In this document: one piece after another, positions 27,801 through 35,477 of the stretch | How the letters are laid out: each line of letters begins with the position of its first letter | Position numbering within the stretch: the first letter of the stretch is position 1 | Position numbers and translations under genes: made by a program | The notes under the pieces: model-generated | What the model saw: only the letters and a program-made list of their open reading frames with translations | The model's database searches: none | Told to the model about the DNA's origin: nothing | DNA from: Lamellibrachia columna | Taxonomy: Eukaryota; Annelida; Polychaeta; Sabellida; Siboglinidae | Assembly (NCBI GenBank): GCA_963662155.1 | Contig: OY759270.1 | Location: forward strand, 56,017,374 to 56,081,373 | Direction of reading: 5' to 3' | Length of the DNA: 64,000 bases

Positions 27801-30800
27801 TCATTTGTCAGCGGAAGGCATGCGACTGTTCGCGATCACGCAAGCGCACGGCTTGCTGCCCACCTTGCCGCAAGCGCAATAGGTGTCGCCACCAGGAACT
27901 GTCTGTCACGTTCGCCAGCGGAGACTTCTGGATGTACAAATGTGACGTGTGCGTGTGCCGGGTGAGTCAACTGACATGTCATTAACTGTCTCTCTCATGT
28001 CATTAACTTTCAAAACCAAGTTCCCAACTTAGAGGTCTAGATTTCCCTATCCAGATATTACCCTTTATCACCCCCCCGTGACAGCCCGCAGATAGTTATA
28101 GATTACCACATTCAATTACTCACCCCAATAATAAGTTATCAGGGTTTTTGTTACTATTTACTTATTACTTATTTGTAATTACTCATGGGATCAACCCGGC
28201 ATTATTACTTGTGGGATCAACCCAGCTTTATTACTAGTGGGATCAACCCGGTGTTATTACTCATGGGATCTACCCGGCATTATTACTAGTGTGATCAACC
28301 CGGTGTTATTACTAGTGGGTTCAACCCGGTATTATGCATCAAGCTTAGTGCAATCAGCCTATTGTTGCATCCACTGTCCTTGCGTTGATACGACTGTCCT
28401 TGCGTTGACCCGGCTGTCCTTGTGTTGACACGGCTGTCCTTGTATTGATACGACTGCCTTATGTTGACATGGCTGTTCTTGTGTTGATATGACTGTCATT
28501 ATTTGTCCTCAGCAAGGAAAGGTCGACTGTTGGCGCGTTCAGTGTCCCCGAGTCTTGTGTCGTGACACTGTCATCAAGGAGGGTGACTGCTGCCCAAGCT
28601 GTCAGGGCGGTGACACCTTATGTGACGCTGACAGTGACCACATGCCCGCGACAGTGGACACTGATCGTGTGTGTGTGTTCTATGGCCGCCATTACAAGAG
28701 TGGGCAGTTGTGGCATCTTAGTGGGGACCAGTGCACGGTCTGCCGGTGCAAGGTGAGTCTGGGGGTTAGTCTAGGGGTGAGTCTGGAGGGTTAGTCAGGC
28801 GGGATGGGTCTGAGACTGGTGGGATGAGTCTGAGGGGCTGAGTTAGGGTGGTGAGTCTGGTGGGTAAATCAGGGGAAAGTCTGGTGTGATGAGTCTGGGA
28901 GGTGACTCTGGGGTTACGAGGTAACAGAGGTTTGTACTGTGGACTCTGTGAAGCTTAATAGAATGAGTCTTTTAGTAGACCCTTAGCATACAAATCTATT
29001 GCATTTTTGCAGAATATTCTACAGGTACTGTGTGTAGAATTCAGAATATATTCTATTGGATTTGTATAGTATATTCTTTAGAATTTTTTAATAGAATATT
29101 CTATAGGATTTTTGCATATATAACTATAAAATTTTTAGTTTTTAGTTTTCTGAAAAAATCTTCTCTGCTCTGTAGAATTCTATAGATTTCTATATAATTT
29201 TGTAGAATTCTATAGATTTGTTTGCTAAGTTGAATCAAAATGACAATCATTCCCTGTTGCTGCTGTTAAAATGTAAAATGGTAAAACATTACAAAAAGTA
29301 AAGTAGATATCATTAACTGTAGCCATTGTAATGTGGACAAACCTCTGTAACTATCATAATAAAATTATGACTCTCTTTTAGCTAAGAAAAATTGTAAATA
29401 GTTTGAGAATACCAATTTACGAAATTGTTTAGCTACTCTGTTTGAGAATACCAATTTACGAAATTGTTTAGCTACTCTGTTTGAGAATACCAATTTACGA
29501 AATTGTTTAGCTACTCTGTTTGAGAATACCAATTTACGAAATTGTTTAGCTACTCTGTTTGAGAATACCAATTTACGAAATTGTTTAGCTACTCTGTTTG
29601 AGAATACCAATTTACGAAATTGTTTAGCTACTCTGTTTGAGAATACCAATTTACGAAATTGTTTAGCTACTCTGTTTGAGAATACCAATTTACGAAATTG
29701 TTTAGCTACTCTGTTTGAGAATACCAATTTACGAAATTGTTTAGCTACTCTGTTTGAGAATACCAATTGACGAAATTGGTTAGCTACTCTGTTTGAGAAT
29801 ACCAATTTATGAAATTGTTTAGCTACTCTGTTTGAGAATACCAATTTACGAAATTGTTTAGCTACTCTGTTTGAGAATACCAATTTACGAAATTGTTTAG
29901 CTACTCTGTTTGAGAATACCAATTTATGAAATTGTTTAGCTACTCTGTTTGAGAATACCAATTTACGAAATTGTTTAGCTACTCTGTTTGAGAATACCAA
30001 TTTACAAAATTGTTTAGCTACTCTGCAGTAGTTCAGCATAACACTTGGTGTTTCACGCACATAACACTTAGTGTTTCACTCACATTCACTTCCACATCAT
30101 TTGAAGGCAATTTTTTCTTAGAAATTTGTTTAAGTGAATCAACCACTTAATGGAAGTAATTCTATATTGCCCTAGCCCGAAGTGATTCTATAAGGTGGAA
30201 TGCACTGTCTCATGGCCTTGATCTTGCCCCAGCCTGAAGTGGTTCTATAAGGTGGAATGCACTGTCTCATGGCCTTGATCTTGCCCTAGCCCGAAGTGGT
30301 TCTATAAGGTGGAATGCACTGTCTCATGGCCATGATCTTGCCCTAGCCCGAAGTGATTCTATAAGGTGGGATGCACTGTCTCATAGCCATGATCTTGCCC
30401 CAGCCCGAAGTGATTCTATAAGGTGGAATGCACTGTCTCATGGCCATGATCTTACCCTAGCCCGAAGTGATTCTATAAGGTGGAATGCACTGTCTCATGG
30501 CCATGATCTTGCCCCAGCATGGTATCAACATTCCATGCAACACTGCCATCTGTGTTTGTGGCCATTATCACAAATTAGGCTAAACCCTATTGTGTTATGA
30601 TGTTTCTCCCAAGTGCGATACTTTGTGGACTGTTTAGACTGGTGTAGAAACAAAGTATTAAAACATTGTATAGGTTGTTTAGACTGGTGTAGAAACAAAG
30701 TATTAAAACATTGTATATGTTGTTTAGACTGGTGTAGAAACAAAGTATTAAAACATTGTATAGGTTGTTTAGACTGGTGTAGAAACAAAGTATTAAAACA

Positions 30801-31108
30801 TTGTATAGGTTGTTTAGACTGGTGTAGAAACAAAGTATTAAAACATTGTATAGGTTGTTTAGACTGGTGTAGAAACAAAGTATTAAAACATTGTATAGGT
30901 TGTTTAGACTGGTGTAGAAACAAAGTATTAAAACATTGTATAGGTTGCGTATGGTTTCAACTATCATCCAAAATTATGAGTTTGCTTGTTCTACCAAAGT
31001 TTTTTTTTTAATATAAGTGGCATTCACAAAGGTTTCTGCATATTTGGTAGCTGATTACAATTATTATTAAGATTTGTCACCACCCACCCACCCACCCACC
31101 CACCCACC

Positions 31109-31173
<65 letters not shown>

Positions 31174-31370
31174 CCACTCACATCAACATGTTTTTTTTAT
31201 TATTGAATGTTTCTATGTATACAAATCCCCTAAAGTTGCATGACTTGTTTCAGAACGGACATGCCTGTTGCTCCTTCAAAGAGGCGTGTCACCGCAGGAA
31301 GGACAAGGCAGAGAGGAGGGAACATAGGGGGCGTACCCCCGGGGTTGACCACCAGGTGACCGGGGGGTGA
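3726..31370 (+). CDS. NELL-like (neural EGF-like) secreted protein, C-terminal half, nine exons
   Basis: Joined exons 3726-3863, 4252-4374, 6513-6608, 11732-11875, 14993-15109, 23852-23934, 27791-27961, 28513-28752 and 31254-31370 give 409 residues and a TGA stop. The order is cbEGF, cbEGF, EGF, cbEGF, cbEGF, VWC, VWC, a partial third VWC and a short tail. This is the C-terminal architecture of vertebrate NELL1/NELL2 (about 810 aa), whose N-terminal TSPN/LamG and first VWC modules must lie upstream of the window. NELL proteins are secreted, oligomeric glycoproteins; vertebrate members bind Robo3 and act in axon guidance and bone or neural differentiation. That role is family knowledge and has not been shown here. 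Every junction is GT/AG and phase-compatible. Introns range from 388 to 8742 bp and are mostly minisatellite. I cannot tell NELL1 from NELL2; invertebrates are expected to have a single ancestral gene. Confidence 0.93.
3864..4251 (+). other. Short NELL intron with pyrimidine tract and degenerate repeats
   Basis: This 388-bp intron separates two cbEGF exons. Positions 3950-4025 are a tcccttccctcc-type pyrimidine tract. Positions 4030-4230 contain worn repeats around tgatctgtgtcagctt. No coding signal was seen; short open frames on both strands are chance. Confidence 0.75.
4252..4374 (+). CDS. NELL exon: calcium-binding EGF domain
   Basis: This exon has 123 bp, with acceptor tgttgtcttcag, donor gtacgt, and phase 1 at both ends. 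It encodes 41 residues with cysteines at 5, 12, 18, 27, 29 and 40. The start DKDEC is the calcium-binding signature, CINTHGSYKC is the hydroxylation-type motif, and GYQGNGLTC is the usual EGF finish. It corresponds to the NELL repeat ending GYVGNGTIC in vertebrates. An 18-bp array starts about 50 bp after its donor. Confidence 0.94.
4425..6410. repeat. 18-bp minisatellite array (about 110 units)
   Basis: The unit is ggacagaaacagacacag with variants (gatacag, ggacagag, catggac). It fills most of the 2138-bp intron between the second cbEGF exon and the next EGF exon. Because 18 is divisible by three and stop codons are absent from most variants, it creates overlapping open frames of 220-655 codons on both strands (TETDTG-type or VSVPVS-type). 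These low-complexity frames have no flanking exon signals and I do not regard them as genes. Confidence 0.97.
6513..6608 (+). CDS. NELL exon: EGF domain (non-calcium type)
   Basis: This exon has 96 bp, with acceptor tatctgtgcag, donor gtaatg, and phase 1 at both ends. It encodes 32 residues with cysteines at 3, 7, 13, 19, 21 and 30. The pattern CxxGCxHGGxCVxPxxCxC, then GYTGTLC, matches the compact NELL EGF repeat (CEEGCRYGGTC in vertebrates). It has no DxDEC start, so it should not bind calcium. Its last 26-27 bp and its 5' splice site are the seed of the following 84-bp array, in which this exon end is copied more than fifty times (GTL becomes GAL in the copies). Confidence 0.93.
6582..11325. 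repeat. 84/76-bp array of a duplicated NELL exon end plus 5' splice site (about 57 units)
   Basis: Every unit contains ctacacaggcgccctctgtc followed by agacag and gtaatg. That is the last 26-27 bp of the exon ending at 6608 and its donor site, then about 57 bp of intron. Early units are a mix of 76 and 84 bp; they differ by an 8-bp insertion, actgtgtg. From about 7810 all units are 84 bp, so a 1177-codon frame is open to 11342. In the frame of the real exon, read-through past 6608 meets TAG within the first unit. The long frame is therefore not a simple extension of NELL. Units are nearly identical. Confidence 0.97.
11331..11558. repeat. 34-bp tandem repeat (about 7 units)
   Basis: Units of 34 bp start ctggagtcttaagtagcagt. 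Starts at 11331 and 11365 give the period. It directly abuts the last unit of the 84-bp array in the same intron, so the intron holds two unrelated arrays end to end. Confidence 0.95.
11732..11875 (+). CDS. NELL exon: calcium-binding EGF domain
   Basis: This exon has 144 bp, with acceptor ttgttgttatag, donor gtgggt, and phase 1 at both ends. It encodes 48 residues with cysteines at 5, 12, 18, 27, 29 and 47. It starts DVDEC and contains CVNIIGSYYC, both typical of calcium-binding EGF. The stretch between the fifth and sixth cysteines (FIMRKRTRGRLNHMC) is long and basic. Vertebrate NELL also has a long loop at this repeat (FHDDGTYSLSGESC), which supports the position in the series. Confidence 0.93.
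11876..12529 (+). other. Intronic sequence, no gene seen
   Basis: This is the 5' part of the 3117-bp intron between two cbEGF exons. It holds a catgcacgc-type microsatellite at about 12060-12125 and an AT-rich stretch near 12330-12370. No exon-like sequence was recognised. Confidence 0.6.
12530..13045 (-). mobile_element. Non-LTR retrotransposon 3' fragment (diverged copy)
   Basis: Read on the - strand, 12993-12733 translates to the C-terminal region of a CR1/Jockey-type LINE ORF2. The key motifs are MIPELKDLGHEERL, GLTT, RLRGDQIEVFK, SRKIDRTRGHE and RLDIRKYSFSQR. The element's 3' UTR follows to about 12530 (ctcgataagccaatggcttc on the - strand), and homology extends upstream to about 13045. 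It is related to the copies at 34362 and 56225 but more diverged. It is truncated at the 5' end and lacks reverse transcriptase, so it is inert. Confidence 0.85.
13179..13490. mobile_element. Foldback / MITE-like long inverted repeat
   Basis: The left arm (13179-13310) and right arm (13323-13490) are imperfect reverse complements. Examples are accatgaaaatgacca against tggtcgttttcatggt, acttccat against atggaagt, and a perfect inner stem ctcctacgccta against taggcgtaggag. The 12-bp centre contains the palindrome cttcgaag. No coding capacity was seen. The form fits a non-autonomous foldback element or MITE; target-site duplications were not identified. Confidence 0.65.
13491..14992 (+). other. 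Intronic AT-rich sequence, no gene seen
   Basis: This is the remainder of the intron before the last EGF exon. It is mostly AT-rich, with a more GC-rich patch at 14230-14650. A 74-codon - strand open frame there (14378-14602) resembles nothing I recognise and has no splice context. It may be old transposon debris. Confidence 0.5.
14993..15109 (+). CDS. NELL exon: last EGF domain
   Basis: This exon has 117 bp, with acceptor ttgtcctgtttag, donor gtacgt, and phase 1 at both ends. It encodes 39 residues with cysteines at 5, 14, 20, 29, 31 and 37. It begins DANEC, and CRNTFGGYKC matches the hydroxylation-type consensus. The final loop is short (CVCVNTQQC), like the last vertebrate NELL EGF (CLCPSGPSC), which runs straight into a VWC module, as it does here. 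A 26-bp array starts about 85 bp after its donor. Confidence 0.92.
15195..23450. repeat. 26-bp minisatellite array (about 317 units) with higher-order structure
   Basis: The unit is tattgactacaacaggctgg plus ctgtag or ctctag, 26 bp. The array fills 8.2 kb of the 8742-bp intron between the last EGF exon and the first VWC exon. Marker variants recur at fixed multiples of 26. For example, tattgattac occurs at 17831, 18533, 20405 and 22537 (spacings 702, 1872 and 2132), and catcctggc at 19377, 21249 and 22211 (1872 and 962). The array therefore grew partly by block duplication. Units decay near 23270-23440. It is non-coding. Confidence 0.97.
23690..23812. repeat. 32-bp tandem repeat (about 4 units)
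   Basis: Units start aaccaaccagagtgg at 23690, 23722, 23754 and 23786. It ends about 40 bp upstream of the acceptor of the first VWC exon. Confidence 0.93.
23852..23934 (+). CDS. NELL exon: start of first C-terminal VWC domain
   Basis: This exon has 83 bp, with acceptor gtgtctttcag and donor gtaagt; it enters in phase 1 and leaves in phase 0. It encodes DCHSRSVVYKEGVEWGPSQ and then NKCVTCQCR. The Trp followed by CxxCxC is the N-terminal half of a von Willebrand factor C module; vertebrate NELL has W-x8-CSVCSCK at the same place. The next exon supplies the second half. The phase change from 1 to 0 also marks the switch from EGF to VWC modules. Confidence 0.9.
24008..27740. repeat. 56-bp minisatellite array (about 66 units)
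   Basis: Units of 56 bp (some 55, where gttgtgtgcg becomes gttgtggcg) contain cttccccacatcctactgtg and cacttgtacgtgtgttg. The array fills almost the whole 3856-bp intron. It begins about 75 bp after the donor of the first VWC exon and ends about 50 bp before the next acceptor. Since 56 is not a multiple of three, long open frames here (up to 809 codons) cycle through all three frames of the same unit, which shows they are not selected as protein. Confidence 0.97.
27791..27961 (+). CDS. NELL exon: end of VWC 1 and start of VWC 2
   Basis: This exon has 171 bp, with acceptor ctttgtccag, donor gtgagt, and phase 0 at both ends. It encodes 57 residues. AGEIICQRKACDCS and CCPPC close the first VWC; vertebrate NELL has GKIFCRRTACDC and CCPEC. 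Then RCRHQELSV, FASGDFWMYKCDVCVCR opens the second VWC with the Trp-x3-CxxCxC pattern. The arginine/lysine-rich link (SRSRKRTACC) is more basic than in vertebrates. Confidence 0.93.
27962..28512 (+). other. Short NELL intron with two degenerate minisatellites
   Basis: The intron is 551 bp. About 28170-28340 repeats a ttattactagtgggatcaac-type unit 6-7 times. About 28370-28500 repeats a tgtccttgtgttgacacggc-type unit 6-7 times, up to the acceptor tgtcctcag. No coding sequence was seen. Confidence 0.8.
28513..28752 (+). CDS. NELL exon: end of VWC 2 and start of third VWC-like module
   Basis: This exon has 240 bp, with acceptor atttgtcctcag, donor gtgagt, and phase 0 at both ends. It encodes 80 residues. 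QGKVDCWRVQCPRVLC and EGDCCPSC match the vertebrate NELL stretch GEVDCWPLTCPNLSC, then EGECCPRC. The second part (SGQLWHLSGDQCTVCRCK) opens the third, incomplete VWC module. This is the strongest single NELL match in the window. Confidence 0.95.
28753..28915. repeat. Degenerate donor-derived repeat
   Basis: Starting at the donor itself, gtgagtctggggg and close variants (gtgagtctggagg, gtgagtctggtggg, gatgagtctg) recur over about 160 bp. This gives several GTGAGT-type 5' splice-site lookalikes immediately after the authentic one. The units are too worn for an exact period. Confidence 0.6.
28916..29397 (+). other. Intronic AT-rich sequence, no gene seen
   Basis: About 480 bp of AT-rich intron, including imperfect repeats of tagaatattctatagattt at 28990-29220. 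No exon signal was found. Confidence 0.6.
29398..30025. repeat. 39-bp tandem repeat (about 16 units)
   Basis: Units of 39 bp contain ctctgtttgagaataccaat and ttacgaaattgtttagcta. The - strand is open for 231 codons (13-residue repeat RVAKQFRKLVFSN) because 39 is a multiple of three. There is no splice context, so it is not annotated as a gene. Confidence 0.96.
30160..30520. repeat. 57-bp tandem repeat (about 6 units)
   Basis: Units of 57 bp contain agcccgaagtgattctataa and ggtggaatgcactgtctcat. They lie in the last NELL intron. Variants gccctag/gccccag and cttgat/catgat alternate between units. Confidence 0.95.
30628..30945. repeat. 45-bp tandem repeat (7 units)
   Basis: Units of 45 bp contain gtttagactggtgtagaaac and aaagtattaaaacattgtat. 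They are almost identical to each other. Both strands are open for about 130 codons owing to the multiple-of-three period. Confidence 0.96.
31079..31172. repeat. CCCA / CA microsatellite
   Basis: A (ccca)n run passes directly into (ca)n. It lies about 80 bp before the acceptor of the last NELL exon. Confidence 0.97.
31254..31370 (+). CDS. NELL terminal coding exon
   Basis: After acceptor tgacttgtttcag, the exon encodes 38 residues in phase 0 and a TGA at 31368-31370. NGHACCSFKEAC matches the vertebrate NELL end NGRVCCSVDFEC, where only a few residues follow. Here about 26 further residues follow (HRRKDKAERREHRGR, then TPGVDHQVTGG). They form a strongly basic, hydrophilic tail that vertebrate proteins lack. 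Confidence 0.92.
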   Translation, partial: NGHACCSFKEACHRRKDKAERREHRGRTPGVDHQVTGG

Positions 31371-31529
31371 TAACAAGTGATGATTTGGTCATGCTAGAGT
31401 TGATCAAAGTGCTGTGTCAGTGACATAGCAGTCAGTACAATGTCGTGTCAAGCATCGTCACTGTGTCGAGCCAGATGTGATGTCGTACGATGTGGCCATT
31501 TACGACAACTGACAGACAGTAGAGCCATG

Positions 31530-31815
31530 AAATGGTCAGAGCCCTGAAACGGTCAGAGCCCTGAAGTGGTCCGAGCCCTGAAGTAGTCACAGCCCTGAAG
31601 TGGTCCGAGCCCTGAAGTAGTCACAGCCCTGAAGCAGTCACATCCCTGAAGTGGTCACAGCCCTGAAGCAGTCAGATCTCTGAAGCGGTCATAGCCCTGA
31701 AGCTGTCCGATTCCTGAAGCAGTCAGAGTCCTGAAACGGTCAGAGCCCTGAAGTGGTCACAGCCCTGAAGTGGTCACAGCCCCGAAGTGGTCACGGCCCT
31801 GAAGTGGTCAAGGCA
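31530..31815. repeat. 18-bp tandem repeat
   Basis: About 16 units of the type agccctgaagtggtcaca, diverged, lie within the probable NELL 3' UTR. Confidence 0.93.
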
Positions 31816-32384
31816 GCAATGGACCATCAATATATACTGCATTTACATAGCAGGGCTTGAGGCCCATGTAATAATTGTGACATTTTGGTTTGAGACCCAG
31901 AGCTGATGGCGCACTCTGGTGGTAGTGTTCAGACCGAGTACAACATAATGAGTTGTTGGAGAACTGTTAATTAATTAATGGTGGTTACTGTTACTTGAGG
32001 GTATGACGGACCAGTCTATCGACAGGGAATGACATGCTGTCAGAGGGCATGTTCCAGCTGATGTACTATAGACAACACAGTGTACGAAGACATTCATGGA
32101 CTCGATGGTGTGTAGTTGCTGCTAATGCCACTAGGTGGCACCAGCATTCATCTACAGGATGAAAGTTTGTTGAGCAGTCTGTAAAAACATGCCTTCATGA
32201 AATGTTTTCTTTTTACGGACGGACGGACATCGATTACTTGATGTTAATTATATCTAAGTTATTGTGTACATATCTATATATTACATGTACATACGCTGTA
32301 TGTTATTGTATTATGTGCTGTTATCCCTGGGACTAATCAACATCCCGGACAACTGCACCAAGAGTAGAGGAGTAAATGCATGCT

Positions 32385-32815
32385 AGAACTAAGGAGAGGG
32401 AGCGGGAGGGAGGAACCGAGGTAGGAAGGGAGAGAGGGAGGGAGGGATGGAGGTAGGGAGGGAGGGAGGGATGGAGGAACTGAGGTAGGGAGGGAAGGAG
32501 GAACGGAGGGAGGTGTGGAGGGAGGGGGGAAGGAGGGAGGGAGAAGGAGGGAGGGAGGGAGGGAGCAAAGGAAGGAGCGAAAGAGGGAGGGAAGGAGGGA
32601 GAGAAGGAGGTAGGGAGGGAACGAAGGCAGGACGGAAGGAGGGAGCGAAGGAGGGAGGGAAGGAGGTAGGGAGGGAACGAAGGCGGGACGGAAGGAGGGA
32701 GGGAGCGAAGGAGGTAGGGAGGTAACAAAGTCAGGATGGAAGGAGGGGGGAGGGAGTGAAGGAGGGAGAGATGAAGGGAGGGAGGGAAAGAAGGAGGGAG
32801 AGGAGGGTGGAATAA
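32385..32815. repeat. Purine-rich GGGA/GGAA low-complexity tract
   Basis: About 430 bp of almost pure purine on the + strand (ggagggagggaagg types). The reverse strand is open for 176 codons (PPSLPPSF type), which is a composition artefact. It may form triplex or G-rich structure. Confidence 0.93.
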
Positions 32816-33150
32816 CAACCAGAAATGTTTTGCATTAACTGTGGCAAAATGACATCTGTGCAATCAGTGACAGTAGAGTTTATATTTTTAAACATCTACC
32901 TCCATGTTGTGATGTCAACTAATAGCCATGTGTAAATGGCAATCTCAAAATGTCTGCTATTTTCAAATTATACCTTTTCTTCCCTTTCCACCTACATAAT
33001 GTTAGCCTTATTCTATATAATATGACCACAGTTCAAGCACATGCCCAGCATAGGTAGAAAAATGCTTATTTCGACATTATAAAAAAACAAATTGTTTGTA
33101 TTTTTAAAATGCAGCTGCAGATGGCCAAAAAATGAATTTATGTAATTTGT

Positions 33151-33156
33151 AATAAA
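33151..33156 (+). terminator. Candidate NELL polyadenylation signal
   Basis: AATAAA is followed within 20-80 bp by GT-rich sequence in which cacctgtgttgtta recurs three times, as expected of a downstream element. It is the first AATAAA I find after the NELL stop codon. No transcript evidence is available. Confidence 0.45.
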
Positions 33157-33651
33157 ATGTATGTTGCTAAATGTCACCTGTGTTGTTAAAAGTCACCTGT
33201 GTTGTTAAACATCACCTGTGTTGTGCGAATTATTAAACATATTATTTCCAATATGTATATAAAACATCAGATACTGCCAACATTTGAAGCCTCATTGCTT
33301 ATGACTTTTTGTTTGAGATTTCCACCAAATTATGTCTAATATGAAAATTATTATTAACTAGCCAAGTTGCCCAGCGATGCACGGGAAAAAGGTTTTTGTG
33401 TACAACTTTATTACAGTTTCAATTAATCTGGTCTGATCTTTTTTTCAAAAATTCACAACTGCCTCCAAAAAAAAATACTACGAAAGTTATAGGCATCAAC
33501 ACTTTGAGGTTTAAATTTTTTAAAACTTTGCTGTTAGTTTTTTAAAAACTGTAACATAGTAGGGGTAATGTGTATCCCACAACCCACGTGTATATAAAAA
33601 TATTGACTGATATATTTATCAACAAAGAAAAATAGAAGTGTGTGTCATGTC
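33157..33651. other. Intergenic, AT-rich, no gene seen
   Basis: It contains the GT-rich repeats after the poly(A) signal. At about 33360 there is the phrase ccaagttgcccagcgatgc, which looks like part of a dispersed repeat. I cannot name the family. Confidence 0.45.
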
Positions 33652-34355
33652 ACTATTAGCCCGTGGGCCAGATGGGGGAACCTCCCCCTAAGGGATTTAT
33701 GCCATAATGTTTTTAAGAAGGTTATAGCGTACACATGTGACATTCAGTTGTTTGTCACCTGGAATTGCTGAAATCGTGTATTTTTGGGTGGTTTACTACA
33801 ACCAGTGTCATCCACAAAGCTTGAAAGTAAAGACGGGGGTAGGGATAGATAGTAGTCCATTTTATCAACACATATCTGCTGACCTTAGCAAATGAGGTAT
33901 CATTTGAAAGGTATTTGAAAATACTTTCCAATGGTGTTACAGTTAATATATAATCATGCAAGAATGATGTCATTATGACATCATACCTGAGTTAGATTAT
34001 AGAAATACTCAACATTTTAGTCGACAGGCTAGATTGGGGAACCCCTACAATGAAGTCCCACCTACGGAATTTATGCTGCAATGTTTTTTAAGAAGCTTAT
34101 AACACACACACATGTGAAATTCAATTGTTTTCCACCTGGAGTTGCTGCAATCGTGTTTTTTTGTGGTTTACTACAATCAATATGAACCGCAAAGCTTGAA
34201 AGTAAGGATGGGGGTAGAGATAGATAGTAGTCCATTTTATCAACACATCTGCTGACCATAACAAAGGTATCATTGGAAAGATATTTGAACACTCTTTCCA
34301 ACAGTGTTGCAGTTAACATATTGTGCAAGAATGGCATCATTATGACATCATACCT
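33652..34355. repeat. Two diverged tandem copies of a ~361-bp dispersed repeat
   Basis: Positions 33652-34012 and 34013-34355 align throughout, for example atttatgccataatgttttt against atttatgctgcaatgttttt, both followed by gggtag, gatagatagtagtccatttt and atcattatgacatcatacct-like blocks (offset about 361). Each carries a g-run/c-run inverted pair (gggggaacctccccc in copy 1). There are no convincing open frames. It looks like a non-autonomous element or a satellite dimer. Confidence 0.75.
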
Positions 34356-34361
34356 GAACTA

Positions 34362-34775
34362 TGTTCTAGAAACCAGGAGACTAAGAGGAGACCAAATATA
34401 AGTGTTTAAAGTAGTGAATGGTTATGAGGATGTTGACAGGAATATGTTCTTCAAACTTAAAGAAGGCAGTAGAACCAGAGGACACAAAGCAGCATTAGTT
34501 AAGGAGCAGTGTAGGTTGGACATGAGAAAGTACTCTTTCTCACAGAGGATGATAAATGAATGGAACAAACTGCCAAATGATTGTGTTAATGCTAGTAGTG
34601 TGAATATGTTTAAAAATAGAATTGACAGATATTTGATAAGGGCGGGCTACACATAGATGAGAAAATTGTTGGACTCTCGATAAGCTAATGGCTTCCTTGT
34701 CCACTTGCCATCAGGAACTTGTTGTTTGGGATGGCAACCTTGTTAAACCTTGTTAAAATTACTCAACGTCAAGTA
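34362..34775 (+). mobile_element. Non-LTR retrotransposon 3' fragment
   Basis: This 5'-truncated copy starts within ETRRLRGDQ-type coding sequence. It reads NGYEDVDRNMFFKLKEGSRT, then RKYSFSQRMINEWNKLPNDC and a stop at about 34656, followed by the same 3' UTR as the other copies (ctcgataagctaatggcttc). It is nearly identical to 57030-57405, so the two are recent relatives. It is inserted immediately after the second copy of the 361-bp repeat. Confidence 0.9.
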
Positions 34776-34832
34776 CTTAATGTCAAGTACTTAATGCAAA
34801 AGGAAAGAGTCTGTTTATGCTTACTTATTTTA

Positions 34833-34928
34833 TATATATATATACGTGTGTGTGTATATATATATATATATAAACGATGTGAGCACATGTGGGTGCCTAT
34901 GTTTATTTATATATATATAGTTGTATTC

Positions 34929-35009
<81 letters not shown>

Positions 35010-35010
35010 A
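34833..35010. repeat. (TA)n microsatellite
   Basis: Long runs of alternating ta are interrupted by tgtg and short unique pieces. Nearby open frames (IYIYIY) are artefacts. Confidence 0.97.
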
Positions 35011-35469
35011 ATACCCACCCGTGCGAACAATTGTACTCCAACATACATAAAAAGAATACTCCAACTTCATAATTATGATTCCCCGCTTTCAACTTTGAAA
35101 GCTAATTATGGCGTGTTATTGACGTCACGGAACATTTATACGTTATAATATGATGATATTTGTATAGACAATTTATATACCTTTCAATTGATACCACATT
35201 TCGTATGGTTTGATATGATGTTTAACGTGTTATGCAGAAATACCTATCCCTGCCTCCATGTTACATTTTTCAGCTCATTGGTCAAACTTCCAGACACGCC
35301 CTGTCGAACAGGCAGCAATTGCCAAGTGGCAAACAACTAGATTTCAAATTGTTATTATATAAGGTCATAAAAAAATATTGTCTTGAAAATAACCTATGAG
35401 GATGGGGGGGTTACACCTGGCCCACGGGATATATGTTTAATATATTATGTACAACTAAAAGAAGATTAG
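35011..35469. other. Intergenic sequence, no gene seen
   Basis: About 460 bp of AT-rich sequence with no recognisable coding or repeat structure, apart from a short g-run at 35404-35410. Confidence 0.5.
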
Positions 35470-35477
35470 ATGCATAG

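Larger units (their letters stand above)
31371..33156 (+). other. Probable NELL 3' UTR
   Basis: No further exon is expected after the stop. The next 1.8 kb contains two low-complexity arrays (31530-31815 and 32385-32815) and ends at the first clear AATAAA. The extent is inferred from that signal only. Confidence 0.45.

Noticed and set aside
32333..32863. 176-codon proline/serine/leucine-rich frame on the - strand
   Set aside because: Reverse reading of a purine-rich low-complexity tract in the probable NELL 3' UTR.
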